This document shows positions 42,494 to 50,912 of a DNA stretch of 51,017 nucleotides, piece by piece. Source of the stretch: Comamonadaceae bacterium. GTDB lineage: Bacteria; Pseudomonadota; Gammaproteobacteria; Burkholderiales; Burkholderiaceae_C. The translations under genes and the position numbers were made by a program. The stretch lies in assembly GCA_947447615.1 (NCBI GenBank), contig CANFJQ010000003.1, forward strand, positions 1 to 51,017, written 5' to 3'. The stretch's first letter is position 1. Each line of letters opens with the position of its first letter. The notes below the pieces were generated by a model. It ran no database searches, was not told the origin of the DNA, and saw nothing but the letters and a program-made list of their open reading frames with translations.

Positions 42494-42526
42494 AGTGCGC
42501 AGTGCTTTGTCGGTGGTGCCGGCGGA

Positions 42527-43246
42527 TTACTGAACGATAAAGTTGGTGAAATTGATTTCTTCGACGCCGCCGAAGTCTTCGTATTTTTCCAACAAGGTAT
42601 TCATCACGTCAGCGACTTTTTTGGCCAGATCCTTGCGGAAGTCGGGCTTGGCCAGGTCTGCCTCGGTTGTCATGCGCATAGCGTCCATGATGGCCGAGCG
42701 CAGGGCAAACTCATGCTTTTTCACATTCTCAATCACGCGCTCGTCATAGCGGGTCATTAGGGCGATTTGCACGGACATCACTTTTTTCGACCCCGATAAA
42801 TTCACCAAAAATTCGCGTTCCAACTGGAAATAGGTGTATTCAAAGCGCGGACTGTCGGGCGATTTTTTATTCAGCTTGGGCGGACCACCAGCGTCTTTGC
42901 TTTCGCCTTTTTTGTCGCCGTGGCCATCGCCGCCGCCATGGGCGTCCGCGGGCGCACCATGGGCGTCAGCTTTTTTCTCACCATGGCCATCGGCCGCTGG
43001 CGCACCATGGCCATCGGCTGCTTTCTCGCCATGGGCGTCACCGCCTTCGCCTTCGAGCATGGCATCGGGGTTGGGAGGCGGTGCAAAAAATCCGGTTTGT
43101 TTGGCGAGCAAAAGTGTGCCCACTACCGTGCCAGCGATCAGCACAATAATGCCGACCACCACGCCAATAATCAGTGCAATAGGCTTCTTCGGCTTGGCTT
43201 CTACCTCCCCTTCCGCTTCTGCTGGTGCTGGTGCTGCGTCTGCCAT
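42527..43246 (-). CDS. fliL: Basal-body protein FliL with His/Asp-rich insert
   Basis: Membrane protein that surrounds and supports the stator units. At 239 residues it is longer than the usual 150-180. A membrane helix (IALIIGVVVGIIVLIAGTVVGTLLL, about 23-47) is followed by an insert of about 50 residues made of DGHGEKKADAHGAP-like repeats, then the FliL domain (RFEYTYFQLEREFLVNLSGSKKVMSVQIALMTRYDERVIENVKKHEFALRSAIMD). The insert sits just outside the membrane, in the periplasm, and may bind metal or act as a flexible spacer. It lies 52 bases after fliK. Confidence 0.94.
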   Translation of the reverse strand: MADAAPAPAEAEGEVEAKPKKPIALIIGVVVGIIVLIAGTVVGTLLLAKQTGFFAPPPNPDAMLEGEGGDAHGEKAADGHGAPAADGHGEKKADAHGAPADAHGGGDGHGDKKGESKDAGGPPKLNKKSPDSPRFEYTYFQLEREFLVNLSGSKKVMSVQIALMTRYDERVIENVKKHEFALRSAIMDAMRMTTEADLAKPDFRKDLAKKVADVMNTLLEKYEDFGGVEEINFTNFIVQ

Positions 43247-43298
43247 AAGGTACCTCTCAATCTGGGTTCTTCAATTGCAATCGTTCTCGGGGCCGGCC

Positions 43299-45572
43299 TT
43301 AAGCCAACACATTCAGACCGTCACCCTGGGCAGCCGTCGGCGTTGCGGCCGTTTGGACTAGCGCTTCTGGAACGCCCTTCTTACTGCTGCCGTTTTGCTC
43401 GCCCTTGGGTTTTTGTCCGGGTGTCGAATTTCCGCCGGATTGACGGCCTGAATCCCCATTCACAACAACTGAAGCAACTGTCGTGCCAGTTAGAGTCAGT
43501 GTGTCGCGTAAGCGGGCTGAGCCCTGGGCCATTAATTCGCGGGTCACGGCGTTGTCGCTGGTGAAGGTCGCGTCCAGGCCTTTGGCGTGCATGTCCAGTT
43601 CCACGTCGATGCGACCCAATGCAGCCGGTTGCATGCGCAATTGCATCTTCCATTGGCCGCGTTCAATTTGGGCCATCAGGCGTTTGGCCATGGCCTCGCC
43701 TAATTGATCGGCCACTTGCTGGTAATGCGCTGCGCGCTGCTCGGCCAAGGCTTGGGGGGAAGCGGCTGGTGCTTTGTCGGCGGCTGGACTGTGGGTCACA
43801 GCGTTGCTCGCGCCCGCGCTTGCACTGACCGGCAAGCTGGGTTCGGCATCGGATTTTTGGGCCTGGCGTTCTTGCAGGGCTTCGAGCAGCAGCCCGGACG
43901 GCACTTCGATGCTAACGCTCTCCCACAGGCCGCTGGCGTGCGCCGGTTGCGGTGCAGCCGCAGCACCGGCTGCTTGCATTGCCAGGGTGCTTTGGGTTGC
44001 AAGGGCCTTGTTATCCGTTGGCAGCAAATTAGCCGCGCCTGCGGTTTGGCTGGCGATCTGCGCCACGCCAGGCACAGTTGGCGGCTTGCCCAGGCTTGGC
44101 ACCCCTTGGTTGCCAGTTGGTGCGGTGATGGCGGCGGGCGCGGCACCCACGCTGGCAGCTTGGGCTTGCAATTTAGCTAGCAGGGCATTGCGGGCCTCGT
44201 CGGCTGAAGCGGGCAGCTGCCCGTTGGCTTGCATTTGCGCCACTAACTTGGCTTGCGCATCACTCAGCGCTGGCGCGGGGCTTTGTGCCAGGCCAGCTAG
44301 TGTGTCGGACACTTTTTGCCCGGCCAGCAGGGCAGACCAATCGATGGACTTGGATTTGCCAGCCATCTGGGCCAGGCGCTGGGTGATGGCCTGGTCGGGC
44401 GGCACCAGGCGGATTTGCAAATCGGCTTGCGGCTCGGAGGTCGCTTGCGCCTCCTCTTCTACAGGTGCTGCACCTGCGGTGGCATTCAATTGCAAAAGCG
44501 CTTTGGCCGCTGCGAGCGCCACTGCGCCAGTTTCCGCCAGGTCGGCTGCTTTGTTGCTGCCGGATTTTTCAATAGACAGGCTAGTAACTGTCACTGCAGA
44601 TTCATCAACTCCGGTGGGCTGTTGCATTGGCACCAGCCCCAAGCCTGCTTGTACGGCAGCCGCCAGCGTTGCCGCTGCATCCAGGTCTGCGGGCCGATGA
44701 TTGCGGGTGGCTAGCAGCGCGCGGTCTGCCAATAGTTGGGCCATCGGGGCGCTCGCGTTTTGCGCATCTAGCGGGGCGCTGAGCTGCGTTGGAGCCCCCG
44801 CAGGTATCTGAGCCGGCACGTTCATGAGATTCACGCCTAGTTCAGGCGCAGCTGGCACTGGTGTCTGCCCATCGGCTGGCCCGGCCAAGGCGGCTGATTC
44901 CCTATCCAAGATTTTCTTGGCGGCGGTGTCTGCGCTGATGCTGATGGCCGCTGCTGCGGCGCTTTGGGCCCGCAAGCTGAGCCAGCTTTGACCGGCTATA
45001 GCCACCATGCCGTCTTGCGACGCGGCTACTTGCAATAGGTCCTTGGCACTTGCCTGGGCCAGTGTCAAGGCAGTTTGCGAAGCGCTTACTTGCAAAGTGT
45101 CTTTGGCACTTGCCATGGCCAGCGCCATGGCGGCTTGGAGGTCGCCACTATTGACTAGTTCAGCTGCGCTAATAAAGGGCGCGGAGGGATTGCCTGTATT
45201 TAGGCTCAAAGCCTGGCTGAGGCCCATCCCGCTTGCGGCGGTAGCACCAAACAGTGCTTGCACCGCCGATTCACCCAAACCCTGCGCGCGGGCGAAATCG
45301 GCCAGGCTGGCTACGTCGGGTAAAGGTGCATCGGTGGTGATGACATTGAGCTTGTTGCCCAGGCGCAACACCTGCAAATCGGCTGATTCGGCGGGTGGTG
45401 AGGCAAGGGCTTGCCGTTCCAGTTTGAGCATTTGCCCATTGAGCACCCCGGCAAACTGCGCCCCTGAGAGGCTGATATCGCCGCTGCCGGAGCCGGTCAA
45501 AGCATCATTTCCCCTCGGAGACGGGGCGGGAGCGGTCAAAAAATCGGTTCTTGCGTCCATGGAAATTTCCAT
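43299..45572 (-). CDS. fliK: Hook-length control protein FliK
   Basis: The molecular ruler that ends hook growth. The 757-residue protein is long (often 400-500), mostly Ala/Gln-rich disordered sequence with short internal repeats (MASAKDTLQVSASQ, QASAKDLLQVAASQ near residues 155-185). The C-terminal domain is Flg_hook: RLMAQIERGQWKMQLRMQPAALGRIDVELDMHAKGLDATFTSDNAVTRELMAQGSARLRDTL (about 640-700). It is the first gene of the fliK-L-M-N-O-P-Q-R-flhB unit. The start could be the ATG at 45572 or the one at 45560; AAAGG lies directly before the first and about 11 bases before the second. Its great length fits an oversized hook subunit. Confidence 0.93.
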   Translation of the reverse strand: MEISMDARTDFLTAPAPSPRGNDALTGSGSGDISLSGAQFAGVLNGQMLKLERQALASPPAESADLQVLRLGNKLNVITTDAPLPDVASLADFARAQGLGESAVQALFGATAASGMGLSQALSLNTGNPSAPFISAAELVNSGDLQAAMALAMASAKDTLQVSASQTALTLAQASAKDLLQVAASQDGMVAIAGQSWLSLRAQSAAAAAISISADTAAKKILDRESAALAGPADGQTPVPAAPELGVNLMNVPAQIPAGAPTQLSAPLDAQNASAPMAQLLADRALLATRNHRPADLDAAATLAAAVQAGLGLVPMQQPTGVDESAVTVTSLSIEKSGSNKAADLAETGAVALAAAKALLQLNATAGAAPVEEEAQATSEPQADLQIRLVPPDQAITQRLAQMAGKSKSIDWSALLAGQKVSDTLAGLAQSPAPALSDAQAKLVAQMQANGQLPASADEARNALLAKLQAQAASVGAAPAAITAPTGNQGVPSLGKPPTVPGVAQIASQTAGAANLLPTDNKALATQSTLAMQAAGAAAAPQPAHASGLWESVSIEVPSGLLLEALQERQAQKSDAEPSLPVSASAGASNAVTHSPAADKAPAASPQALAEQRAAHYQQVADQLGEAMAKRLMAQIERGQWKMQLRMQPAALGRIDVELDMHAKGLDATFTSDNAVTRELMAQGSARLRDTLTLTGTTVASVVVNGDSGRQSGGNSTPGQKPKGEQNGSSKKGVPEALVQTAATPTAAQGDGLNVLA

Positions 45573-45611
45573 CCTTTAGCGCGCCACTGGATGTGGCAAT
45601 GCCATGTGTAA

Positions 45612-45627
45612 CGCAAGAAACGTGACT
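45612..45627 (-). promoter_or_regulatory. Weak sigma-54-like element before fliK
   Basis: Minus strand AGTCACGTTTCTTGCG: the -12 box TTGC and the CACG are right and the spacing fits, but the -24 GG is GT, which is normally harmful. It is the best candidate in the fliK-flhA gap for the minus strand. Confidence 0.3.
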
Positions 45628-45676
45628 GGTAAGGGTTTGCCGCAGGTAGGCGCCTGGCTCGCTCGTTCAAAGTCAG

Positions 45677-45692
45677 TGGCATAAACATTGCT
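45677..45692 (+). promoter_or_regulatory. Sigma-54 promoter of flhA
   Basis: TGGCATAAACATTGCT: GG and GC pairs 12 bases apart, both boxes good. Transcription would start near 45703. That rules out the first in-frame ATG at 45701 as a translation start. Confidence 0.83.
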
Positions 45693-45766
45693 TTAAGACC
45701 TTGAAACCCGAAAAAAACCAAGCCTGCACACCACTTCAACCTGCCGATTTCTACCGAATACTGACT

Positions 45767-47875
45767 ATGAGCACGCTGACCCTGTCGACAATCCGACAAA
45801 ATTTGTCCAAGTTCAACTTCAATGACCTGAGCATTCCCGGCCTGGTCTTGTTGATCATGGGCATGTTGGTCATTCCCCTGCACCCCATGGTGCTGGACGT
45901 GCTATTTACCTTCAATATCGCGTCTGCACTCTTGATCATCATGATCGCCATCAAAGTGCGCAAACCGCTGGAGTTCTCCTCCTTCCCCTCGGTATTACTG
46001 TTTGCCACCATGCTGCGCCTGGCGCTCAACGTAGCCTCTACCCGGGTGATTTTGGTCAACGGCCATGAAGGCCACGAGGCGGCGGGCAAAGTAGTAGCCG
46101 CCTTTGGTGAGTTTGTGATCGGCGGCAATTACGTCGTGGGCTTCATCATCTTTATTATCTTGATGATTGTGAACTTCTTTGTGGTGACCAAGGGCGCAGG
46201 ACGCGTCTCCGAGGTCAATGCCCGCTTTACCCTGGATGCGATGCCCGGTAAGCAAATGGCGATTGACGCCGATCTGAACGCCGGCGTGATCGACCAGGAC
46301 ACTGCCCGTGCACGGCGTGCCGAGCTAGGCCAGGAATCCGACTTTTTCGGCTCCATGGACGGTGCCTCCAAATTCGTTAGCGGCGACGCCATGGCCGGCC
46401 TCTTGATTTTGATCATCAACTTGGTGGGCGGCCTGGCCATCGGTATTGGCCAGCATGGTTTGTCGCTCAGCGAAGCCGGCAAGATTTACTCCCTGCTCAC
46501 CATCGGCGACGGACTGGTAGCCCAGATTCCTTCGCTGCTACTGTCCTTGGCCACTGCCATCGTGGTGACACGCGTGACGACCACCGAGTCCATGACCGAG
46601 CAGGCATCCACCCAGCTGGGCAACCCCACGGCTTTGTTTGTGACCTCCATCATCATGGCGGTGTTGGGCATGGTGCCCGGCATGCCGCACCTGGTGTTTA
46701 TCTTTTTGTCCGCGGGCAGTGCCGGTTTGGGCTGGATGCTCTTACGCCGCGATGCGGCTGCTGATTCCCCCGAGAAAGTGGCCGAAGCCGCCGCCGTGGC
46801 TGCTGCCGAGCAGCCTAAAGAACTCGATTGGGAAGACCTGGACCAAGTGGACCTGGTGGGCCTGGAAATTGGCTATGGCCTGATACCGCTGGTCAATGCC
46901 GAAACCGGCGGCCAATTGATGACGCGCGTCAAAGGTGTGCGCAAAAAATTGTCGGCCGAGCTGGGCTTTTTAATTCAGCCGGTGCGTATCCGCGATGCTT
47001 TGAGCATCGACCCCGACAGCTACCACATCGTGCTCAAAGGCGTGGTGCGCGGACGCGGCAAGGTCAAAGTCGGACGTGAAATGGCCATCAACCCCGGCCA
47101 GGTCTATGGCAATTTAGAAGGCACGCCTACTACCGAACCGGCTTTTGGCCTGGACGCGGTATGGATCGAGCCTTCGCAGCGCGACCATGCCCGCGCCCTG
47201 GGCTATACCGTGGTGGATTCAGCCACCGCTGTGGCTACCCATTTGAATAAAGTATTGCGCGACAACGCGGCTGATTTGCTCAGCCACGACGAAGTGCAGC
47301 AGTTGCTCGACAAGCTCACGGCCAAATCGCCCAAGCTGGTGGAAGACCTGGTGCCTTCCAAGTTGTCCCTGGGTGTGCTGACCCGCACTTTGCAAGGCTT
47401 GCTCAACGACTCGGTGTCCATCCGCGATATGCGCACGATTGTGGAGACCCTCTCCGAAGTCAGTGCCCGCACCCAAGAACCCGAGCAACTCACCGCCTTG
47501 CTGCGCCCCCGTTTGGGCCGCATGATTGTGCAAAACCTGCTCGACGAAAAAGAAACTCTCTCGGTCATGACCTTAGATCCCGGCCTGGAGCAATTACTGC
47601 ACAACGTATTGCAACAGCAAAGCCAAAACCAAAACGTGGTGATGGAGCCTGGTTTGGCCGAGCGCTTGTTTGGTGCTTTGCGCCAAGGCTCCAAGGACGT
47701 GGAAGAGCTGGGCCATGCCGCCGTGCTGGTGGTGTCCCCGGCGATCCGCCCTTGGCTGGCCAAAGCGGTACGCCACCGCGTAAGCGAATTGGTAGTTTTG
47801 TCCTATGCCGAAATTCCGGATGACCAATCTATCCAGGTCATTCATACCGTCAGTGCCGATAACCAGCAGGCTTGA
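45767..47875 (+). CDS. flhA: Export gate protein FlhA
   Basis: Largest export gate protein, an ion-driven nonamer ring. I start at MSTLTLSTIRQNLSKF (45767), about 702 residues, the family norm; the frame opens at 45701, before the likely transcription start. The N-terminal part has about eight membrane helices (IPGLVLLIMGMLVIPLHPMVLDVLFTFNIASALLIIMIAI; FPSVLLFATMLRLALNVASTRVIL, the FHIPEP signature region). The cytoplasmic domain (from about residue 345) includes LSIDPDSYHIVLKGVVRGRGKVKVGREMAINPG and GVLTRTLQGLLNDSVSIRDMRTIVE. It leads the flhA-flhF-flhG-fliA unit. Confidence 0.97.
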   Translation: MSTLTLSTIRQNLSKFNFNDLSIPGLVLLIMGMLVIPLHPMVLDVLFTFNIASALLIIMIAIKVRKPLEFSSFPSVLLFATMLRLALNVASTRVILVNGHEGHEAAGKVVAAFGEFVIGGNYVVGFIIFIILMIVNFFVVTKGAGRVSEVNARFTLDAMPGKQMAIDADLNAGVIDQDTARARRAELGQESDFFGSMDGASKFVSGDAMAGLLILIINLVGGLAIGIGQHGLSLSEAGKIYSLLTIGDGLVAQIPSLLLSLATAIVVTRVTTTESMTEQASTQLGNPTALFVTSIIMAVLGMVPGMPHLVFIFLSAGSAGLGWMLLRRDAAADSPEKVAEAAAVAAAEQPKELDWEDLDQVDLVGLEIGYGLIPLVNAETGGQLMTRVKGVRKKLSAELGFLIQPVRIRDALSIDPDSYHIVLKGVVRGRGKVKVGREMAINPGQVYGNLEGTPTTEPAFGLDAVWIEPSQRDHARALGYTVVDSATAVATHLNKVLRDNAADLLSHDEVQQLLDKLTAKSPKLVEDLVPSKLSLGVLTRTLQGLLNDSVSIRDMRTIVETLSEVSARTQEPEQLTALLRPRLGRMIVQNLLDEKETLSVMTLDPGLEQLLHNVLQQQSQNQNVVMEPGLAERLFGALRQGSKDVEELGHAAVLVVSPAIRPWLAKAVRHRVSELVVLSYAEIPDDQSIQVIHTVSADNQQA

Positions 47876-47927
47876 ACCCCTCACGGCACGCTGAAACCTA
47901 CACCTTACTAATTGCGGAACACCCACC

Positions 47928-49232
47928 ATGGAACTCAAACGCATACTCGCCCATGACACCAAAAGTGCCACCGAGAAGGCCATGGCCTTGTATGGCCGCA
48001 ATGTGCTGGTCATTTCCAACCACATGGTGGGCGGACAAACCGAACTCGTGGTGGCGATAGATATTGAAGAATCCGCCGAACCGGTGGCTGCGGCCAAGCC
48101 CAGCGAGGCCTCCACCGATTTCAAACGCCATTTCGCCCAAGCCCAGACCCAGCCCAAAGGCCAGGCCCAGGCTGCAAAAACGCCTGCACCCGCGCAGTCG
48201 CTGCCCCTGGTGCAGCGCAAAGTGCCCGATCGCGAAGACTTTGCCAGCCGCGAAATGATGGACCTGATCCGCGAGGAACTGGCCGCTTTGCGCCGCGAGT
48301 TCCAGCAAACCCAGCAAGCGCCGGCCTGGAACCATGGGCAGCAGATGTCGCCCGAAGTGGAAGAACTGATCGCGTCATTCACGCGTGCCGGTATGCCCGG
48401 CGGTCTGCGTACCTTGTTGCTCGATACCGTTAAAGACATGCGCAGCGAGCACGAGGCCTTGATGGCCGTGCGTAACCAACTCGAACAAGTCTCCCACCGG
48501 CCCAGTATGGAGGTGCCGCAAACCGGTATCCATTTGATTGCCGGCCCCTCCGGCTCTGGCAAAACCACCATGGTGGTCCGCCTGGCGCGTGAGGCTGCCG
48601 CCCAGCAGGCGGCGGCCAAAGTGGCCATCATCAGCTACCGCGACGAGCGCGTAGGCGCTTGGCCCCAGACCCAGGCCCTGGCCAACCAAGCAGGTATCGA
48701 GTGTTTCCGTGCCGATAGCGGTGCCGCCCTGAGTGCGCTGCTGGCCCAGTTGAGCGGTCGCAGCCTGGTGCTGATAGATACCTGTGGTACCCATATGGCC
48801 GAGCGGATCATGGAAATTCAGGCGGTGTGCCCCACCTGCTTCACCCACGCACTGGTCGCGGCGGACGCTTCCACGGCTACCTTGCGCCGCGCTTTACGTA
48901 GTTCTGGCGTCCGCTGGAACAGCCTGATGGTGAGTAAATTGGATGAATCGGTCCAACCCTGGCCCCTGGTCGAGTTTCTCTGCGATAATTTTCTGCCGCT
49001 ATCCGCAGCGAGCGATGGAGCCCAGTTGGGGGCTTTGAGGCGGGATTTGAGTGCAGCTTCGTTGGTAGAAATGGCCCTAGCCCAGCTTTCGCGGGCGCCC
49101 GAGACCATTGGCCCGATTACAGCCATCGCCCCGATCCAGGTTTCCAAACCCCTTTCGGTGAAATTGCCGCCGCCGTCGCCACGCCTGTTTTCGCCTGCAA
49201 GCCCTCGGGGTATGCGCGGGCCCTTCAATTGA
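47928..49232 (+). CDS. flhF: Polar flagellar GTPase FlhF
   Basis: SRP-type GTPase that places the flagellum at the pole. The 434-residue protein has the FlhF N-terminus (MELKRILAHDTKSATEKAMALYGRNVLVISNHMV), a basic/Ala linker, an N domain, and the G domain with P-loop GPSGSGKTT at 206-214. The G3 motif reads DTCG in LVLIDTCGTHMAERI where DTAG is usual; G4 is SKLDE. The C-terminus after about residue 395 is Pro-rich and not conserved. It lies between flhA (52 bases) and flhG (18 bases). Confidence 0.95.
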   Translation: MELKRILAHDTKSATEKAMALYGRNVLVISNHMVGGQTELVVAIDIEESAEPVAAAKPSEASTDFKRHFAQAQTQPKGQAQAAKTPAPAQSLPLVQRKVPDREDFASREMMDLIREELAALRREFQQTQQAPAWNHGQQMSPEVEELIASFTRAGMPGGLRTLLLDTVKDMRSEHEALMAVRNQLEQVSHRPSMEVPQTGIHLIAGPSGSGKTTMVVRLAREAAAQQAAAKVAIISYRDERVGAWPQTQALANQAGIECFRADSGAALSALLAQLSGRSLVLIDTCGTHMAERIMEIQAVCPTCFTHALVAADASTATLRRALRSSGVRWNSLMVSKLDESVQPWPLVEFLCDNFLPLSAASDGAQLGALRRDLSAASLVEMALAQLSRAPETIGPITAIAPIQVSKPLSVKLPPPSPRLFSPASPRGMRGPFN

Positions 49233-49250
49233 GAATTTCGCTAGAAAAGA

Positions 49251-50069
49251 ATGACTAAAACTGCTCGTACCGAGGTGATCGGCATCGCCAGCGGCAAAGG
49301 CGGCGTCGGTAAGACGACCGTGGCCGTCAATTTGGCGATTGCCCTGCGCATGATGGGTCACCGCGTCATGTTGTTTGATGCCGATATGGGTCTGGCCAAT
49401 GCCCAGATCGCCTTAGGCTGCGTTTGCCCCTTCAATTTGAGCCACTTTATGAGTGGACAAAAGACCTTGCAGGAAATTATTGTCACGTCGCGCCATGGCG
49501 TCATGCTGGTCCCGGGTGCTTCTGGCGTGAAAGAGCTAGCCTCGCTTACCCGGGTGCAGGCCTCGCGTATCGTCCAGTCCTTTAGCGCCCTGGAAGACGA
49601 AATTGACTACCTGATAGTCGATATGGCCGCCGGTATTTCGCCCACGGTGCTCACCTTTATGGGTGCCTGCCAGCGCCGCTATATCGTGGTGCGGGACGAT
49701 CCATCCTCGATCGCCGACGCCTACGGAACGATCAAGGTATTAATCCAGGATTACGACCTGAACGAGATTTACATCGTGCCCAACGCAGTCAATAGCCAGG
49801 CCGACGGGCAGAATTTGTACCGGCGCATCAACCAGGTGTGTGCCCAGTTTCTCAATTTCACCACCCGCTACCTGGGGTCGATTGAAAACGACGACGCCAT
49901 CCTGGCGGCGCATAAAAAATACGAGCCGGTGCTGGAATTTGCCCCGCGCAGCAACAGCGCACGCGACTTCAAGCGCCTGGCCAAATCCATTACCCAAATG
50001 CCCCCGATTGCCAATTTCTCCGGCGGCATGCAGTTTTTTGTCGAGCGCTTGGTGCGACACCAGGATTAA
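49251..50069 (+). CDS. flhG: Flagellar number regulator FlhG (FleN, MinD-like ATPase)
   Basis: MinD-like ATPase that counters FlhF and FleQ and limits flagellar number. The 272-residue protein has the deviant Walker A GIASGKGGVGKTTVAVN (about 12-28), switch I-type LFDADMGLANAQIALG, and YLIVDMAAGISPTVLTFM (switch II). A C-terminal membrane-targeting helix is likely (MQFFVERLVRHQD). Only about 8 residues precede the first strand, so the DQAxxLR motif that activates FlhF in some species is absent, as also in Pseudomonas FleN (from memory). Confidence 0.95.
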   Translation: MTKTARTEVIGIASGKGGVGKTTVAVNLAIALRMMGHRVMLFDADMGLANAQIALGCVCPFNLSHFMSGQKTLQEIIVTSRHGVMLVPGASGVKELASLTRVQASRIVQSFSALEDEIDYLIVDMAAGISPTVLTFMGACQRRYIVVRDDPSSIADAYGTIKVLIQDYDLNEIYIVPNAVNSQADGQNLYRRINQVCAQFLNFTTRYLGSIENDDAILAAHKKYEPVLEFAPRSNSARDFKRLAKSITQMPPIANFSGGMQFFVERLVRHQD

Positions 50070-50074
50070 GCTCA

Positions 50075-50824
50075 ATGGCCATCGCCGTCAAGCTCTACGA
50101 TGAGGTTCATGATGCCAGCGAAGCGCTGGTCATGGCCCATCTGGGCATGGTCAAACGGGTGGCGCTACACCTCAAAGCCCGCATTCCGCCTTTTATGGAG
50201 CTCGATGAGCTGATGCAGGTGGGGATGATTGGCCTATTGGAGGCTGCACGCGCCTTTGACCCGACCAAAGGCATCGAATTTGAGAGTTTTGCCCTCAGTC
50301 GGGTGCGCGGCGCCATCTTGGACGAGGTGCGTCAGCTATCTTATTTGCCGCGCTCCGCCGTGGCTTTTAACAAATCCGAGAACGAGGCCATTAATTTCCT
50401 TGCCAGCGAGTTGGGCCGTACCCCCACCCAGAGCGAATTAGCCGAGCACATGGGTGACGATCTGGACGAGTTCCAGAAAAAGCGCGGCAATGCCAAGCGC
50501 TTTGAGACGCTGTCCATGGAAGTCATCAATGAGGAAGTGCTAGGCATTGCGGATGAAAAGTCGCGCCAGCCCGATGCCATTGTGGAGCACCAGGATTTCA
50601 TGCGCGCCGTCACGGATGCTATTGGCCAACTGCCTGAGCGCGACCAACTGCTGATGCAGCTCTACTATGTGGAAGAGCTCAATTTAAAGGAAATTGGTGA
50701 GGTTTTGGAGGTGACAGAGTCCCGCGTCAGCCAACTCTTAAGCGGTATTGTCAAGAAGCTGCGACTGGCTTTGGGGATAGAAGATAAGGCCAAATCCCCG
50801 GCCAAGTCCAAATCTGGAGGTTAA
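50075..50824 (+). CDS. fliA: Flagellar sigma factor FliA (sigma-28)
   Basis: Sigma factor for late flagellar genes, 249 residues. Region 2 is seen in HLGMVKRVALHLKARIPPFMELDELMQVGMIGLLEAARAFDPTKGIEFESFALSRVRGAILDEVRQLSYLPRSA; region 3 in INFLASELGRTPTQSELAEHMGDDLDEFQ; region 4 in IGQLPERDQLLMQLYYVEELNLKEIGEVLEVTESRVSQLLSGIVKKLR. It starts five bases after flhG with AGGA nine bases upstream of its ATG. Its targets in this window are the five sigma-28 promoters listed, and its inhibitor FlgM is encoded at 21118. Confidence 0.97.
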   Translation: MAIAVKLYDEVHDASEALVMAHLGMVKRVALHLKARIPPFMELDELMQVGMIGLLEAARAFDPTKGIEFESFALSRVRGAILDEVRQLSYLPRSAVAFNKSENEAINFLASELGRTPTQSELAEHMGDDLDEFQKKRGNAKRFETLSMEVINEEVLGIADEKSRQPDAIVEHQDFMRAVTDAIGQLPERDQLLMQLYYVEELNLKEIGEVLEVTESRVSQLLSGIVKKLRLALGIEDKAKSPAKSKSGG

Positions 50825-50850
50825 TTTCGTGACTGACGTTACTCCAAGCC

Positions 50851-50877
50851 TCAAGTTTTTGCAAAACTCGTCGATGT
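50851..50877 (+). promoter_or_regulatory. Sigma-28 promoter of fliS
   Basis: TCAAGTTT, 11 bases, GTCGATGT, lying 26 bases after the fliA stop. The -10 box ends 35 bases before the fliS ATG (50913). It is nearly identical in layout to the fliC promoter. Confidence 0.83.
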
Positions 50878-50912
50878 CTACTGTGTACAGCAACCCAGTA
50901 GGAGATTCAGTT

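Noticed and set aside
45594-45604. Palindrome TGGCAATGCCA in the fliK-flhA gap as a regulator site
   Set aside because: Single short palindrome with no second copy at other flagellar promoters; too weak to call an operator.
50829-50912. GTG-start extension of fliS
   Set aside because: It covers the sigma-28 promoter and lies before the likely transcript start; the ATG at 50913 has AGGAG.
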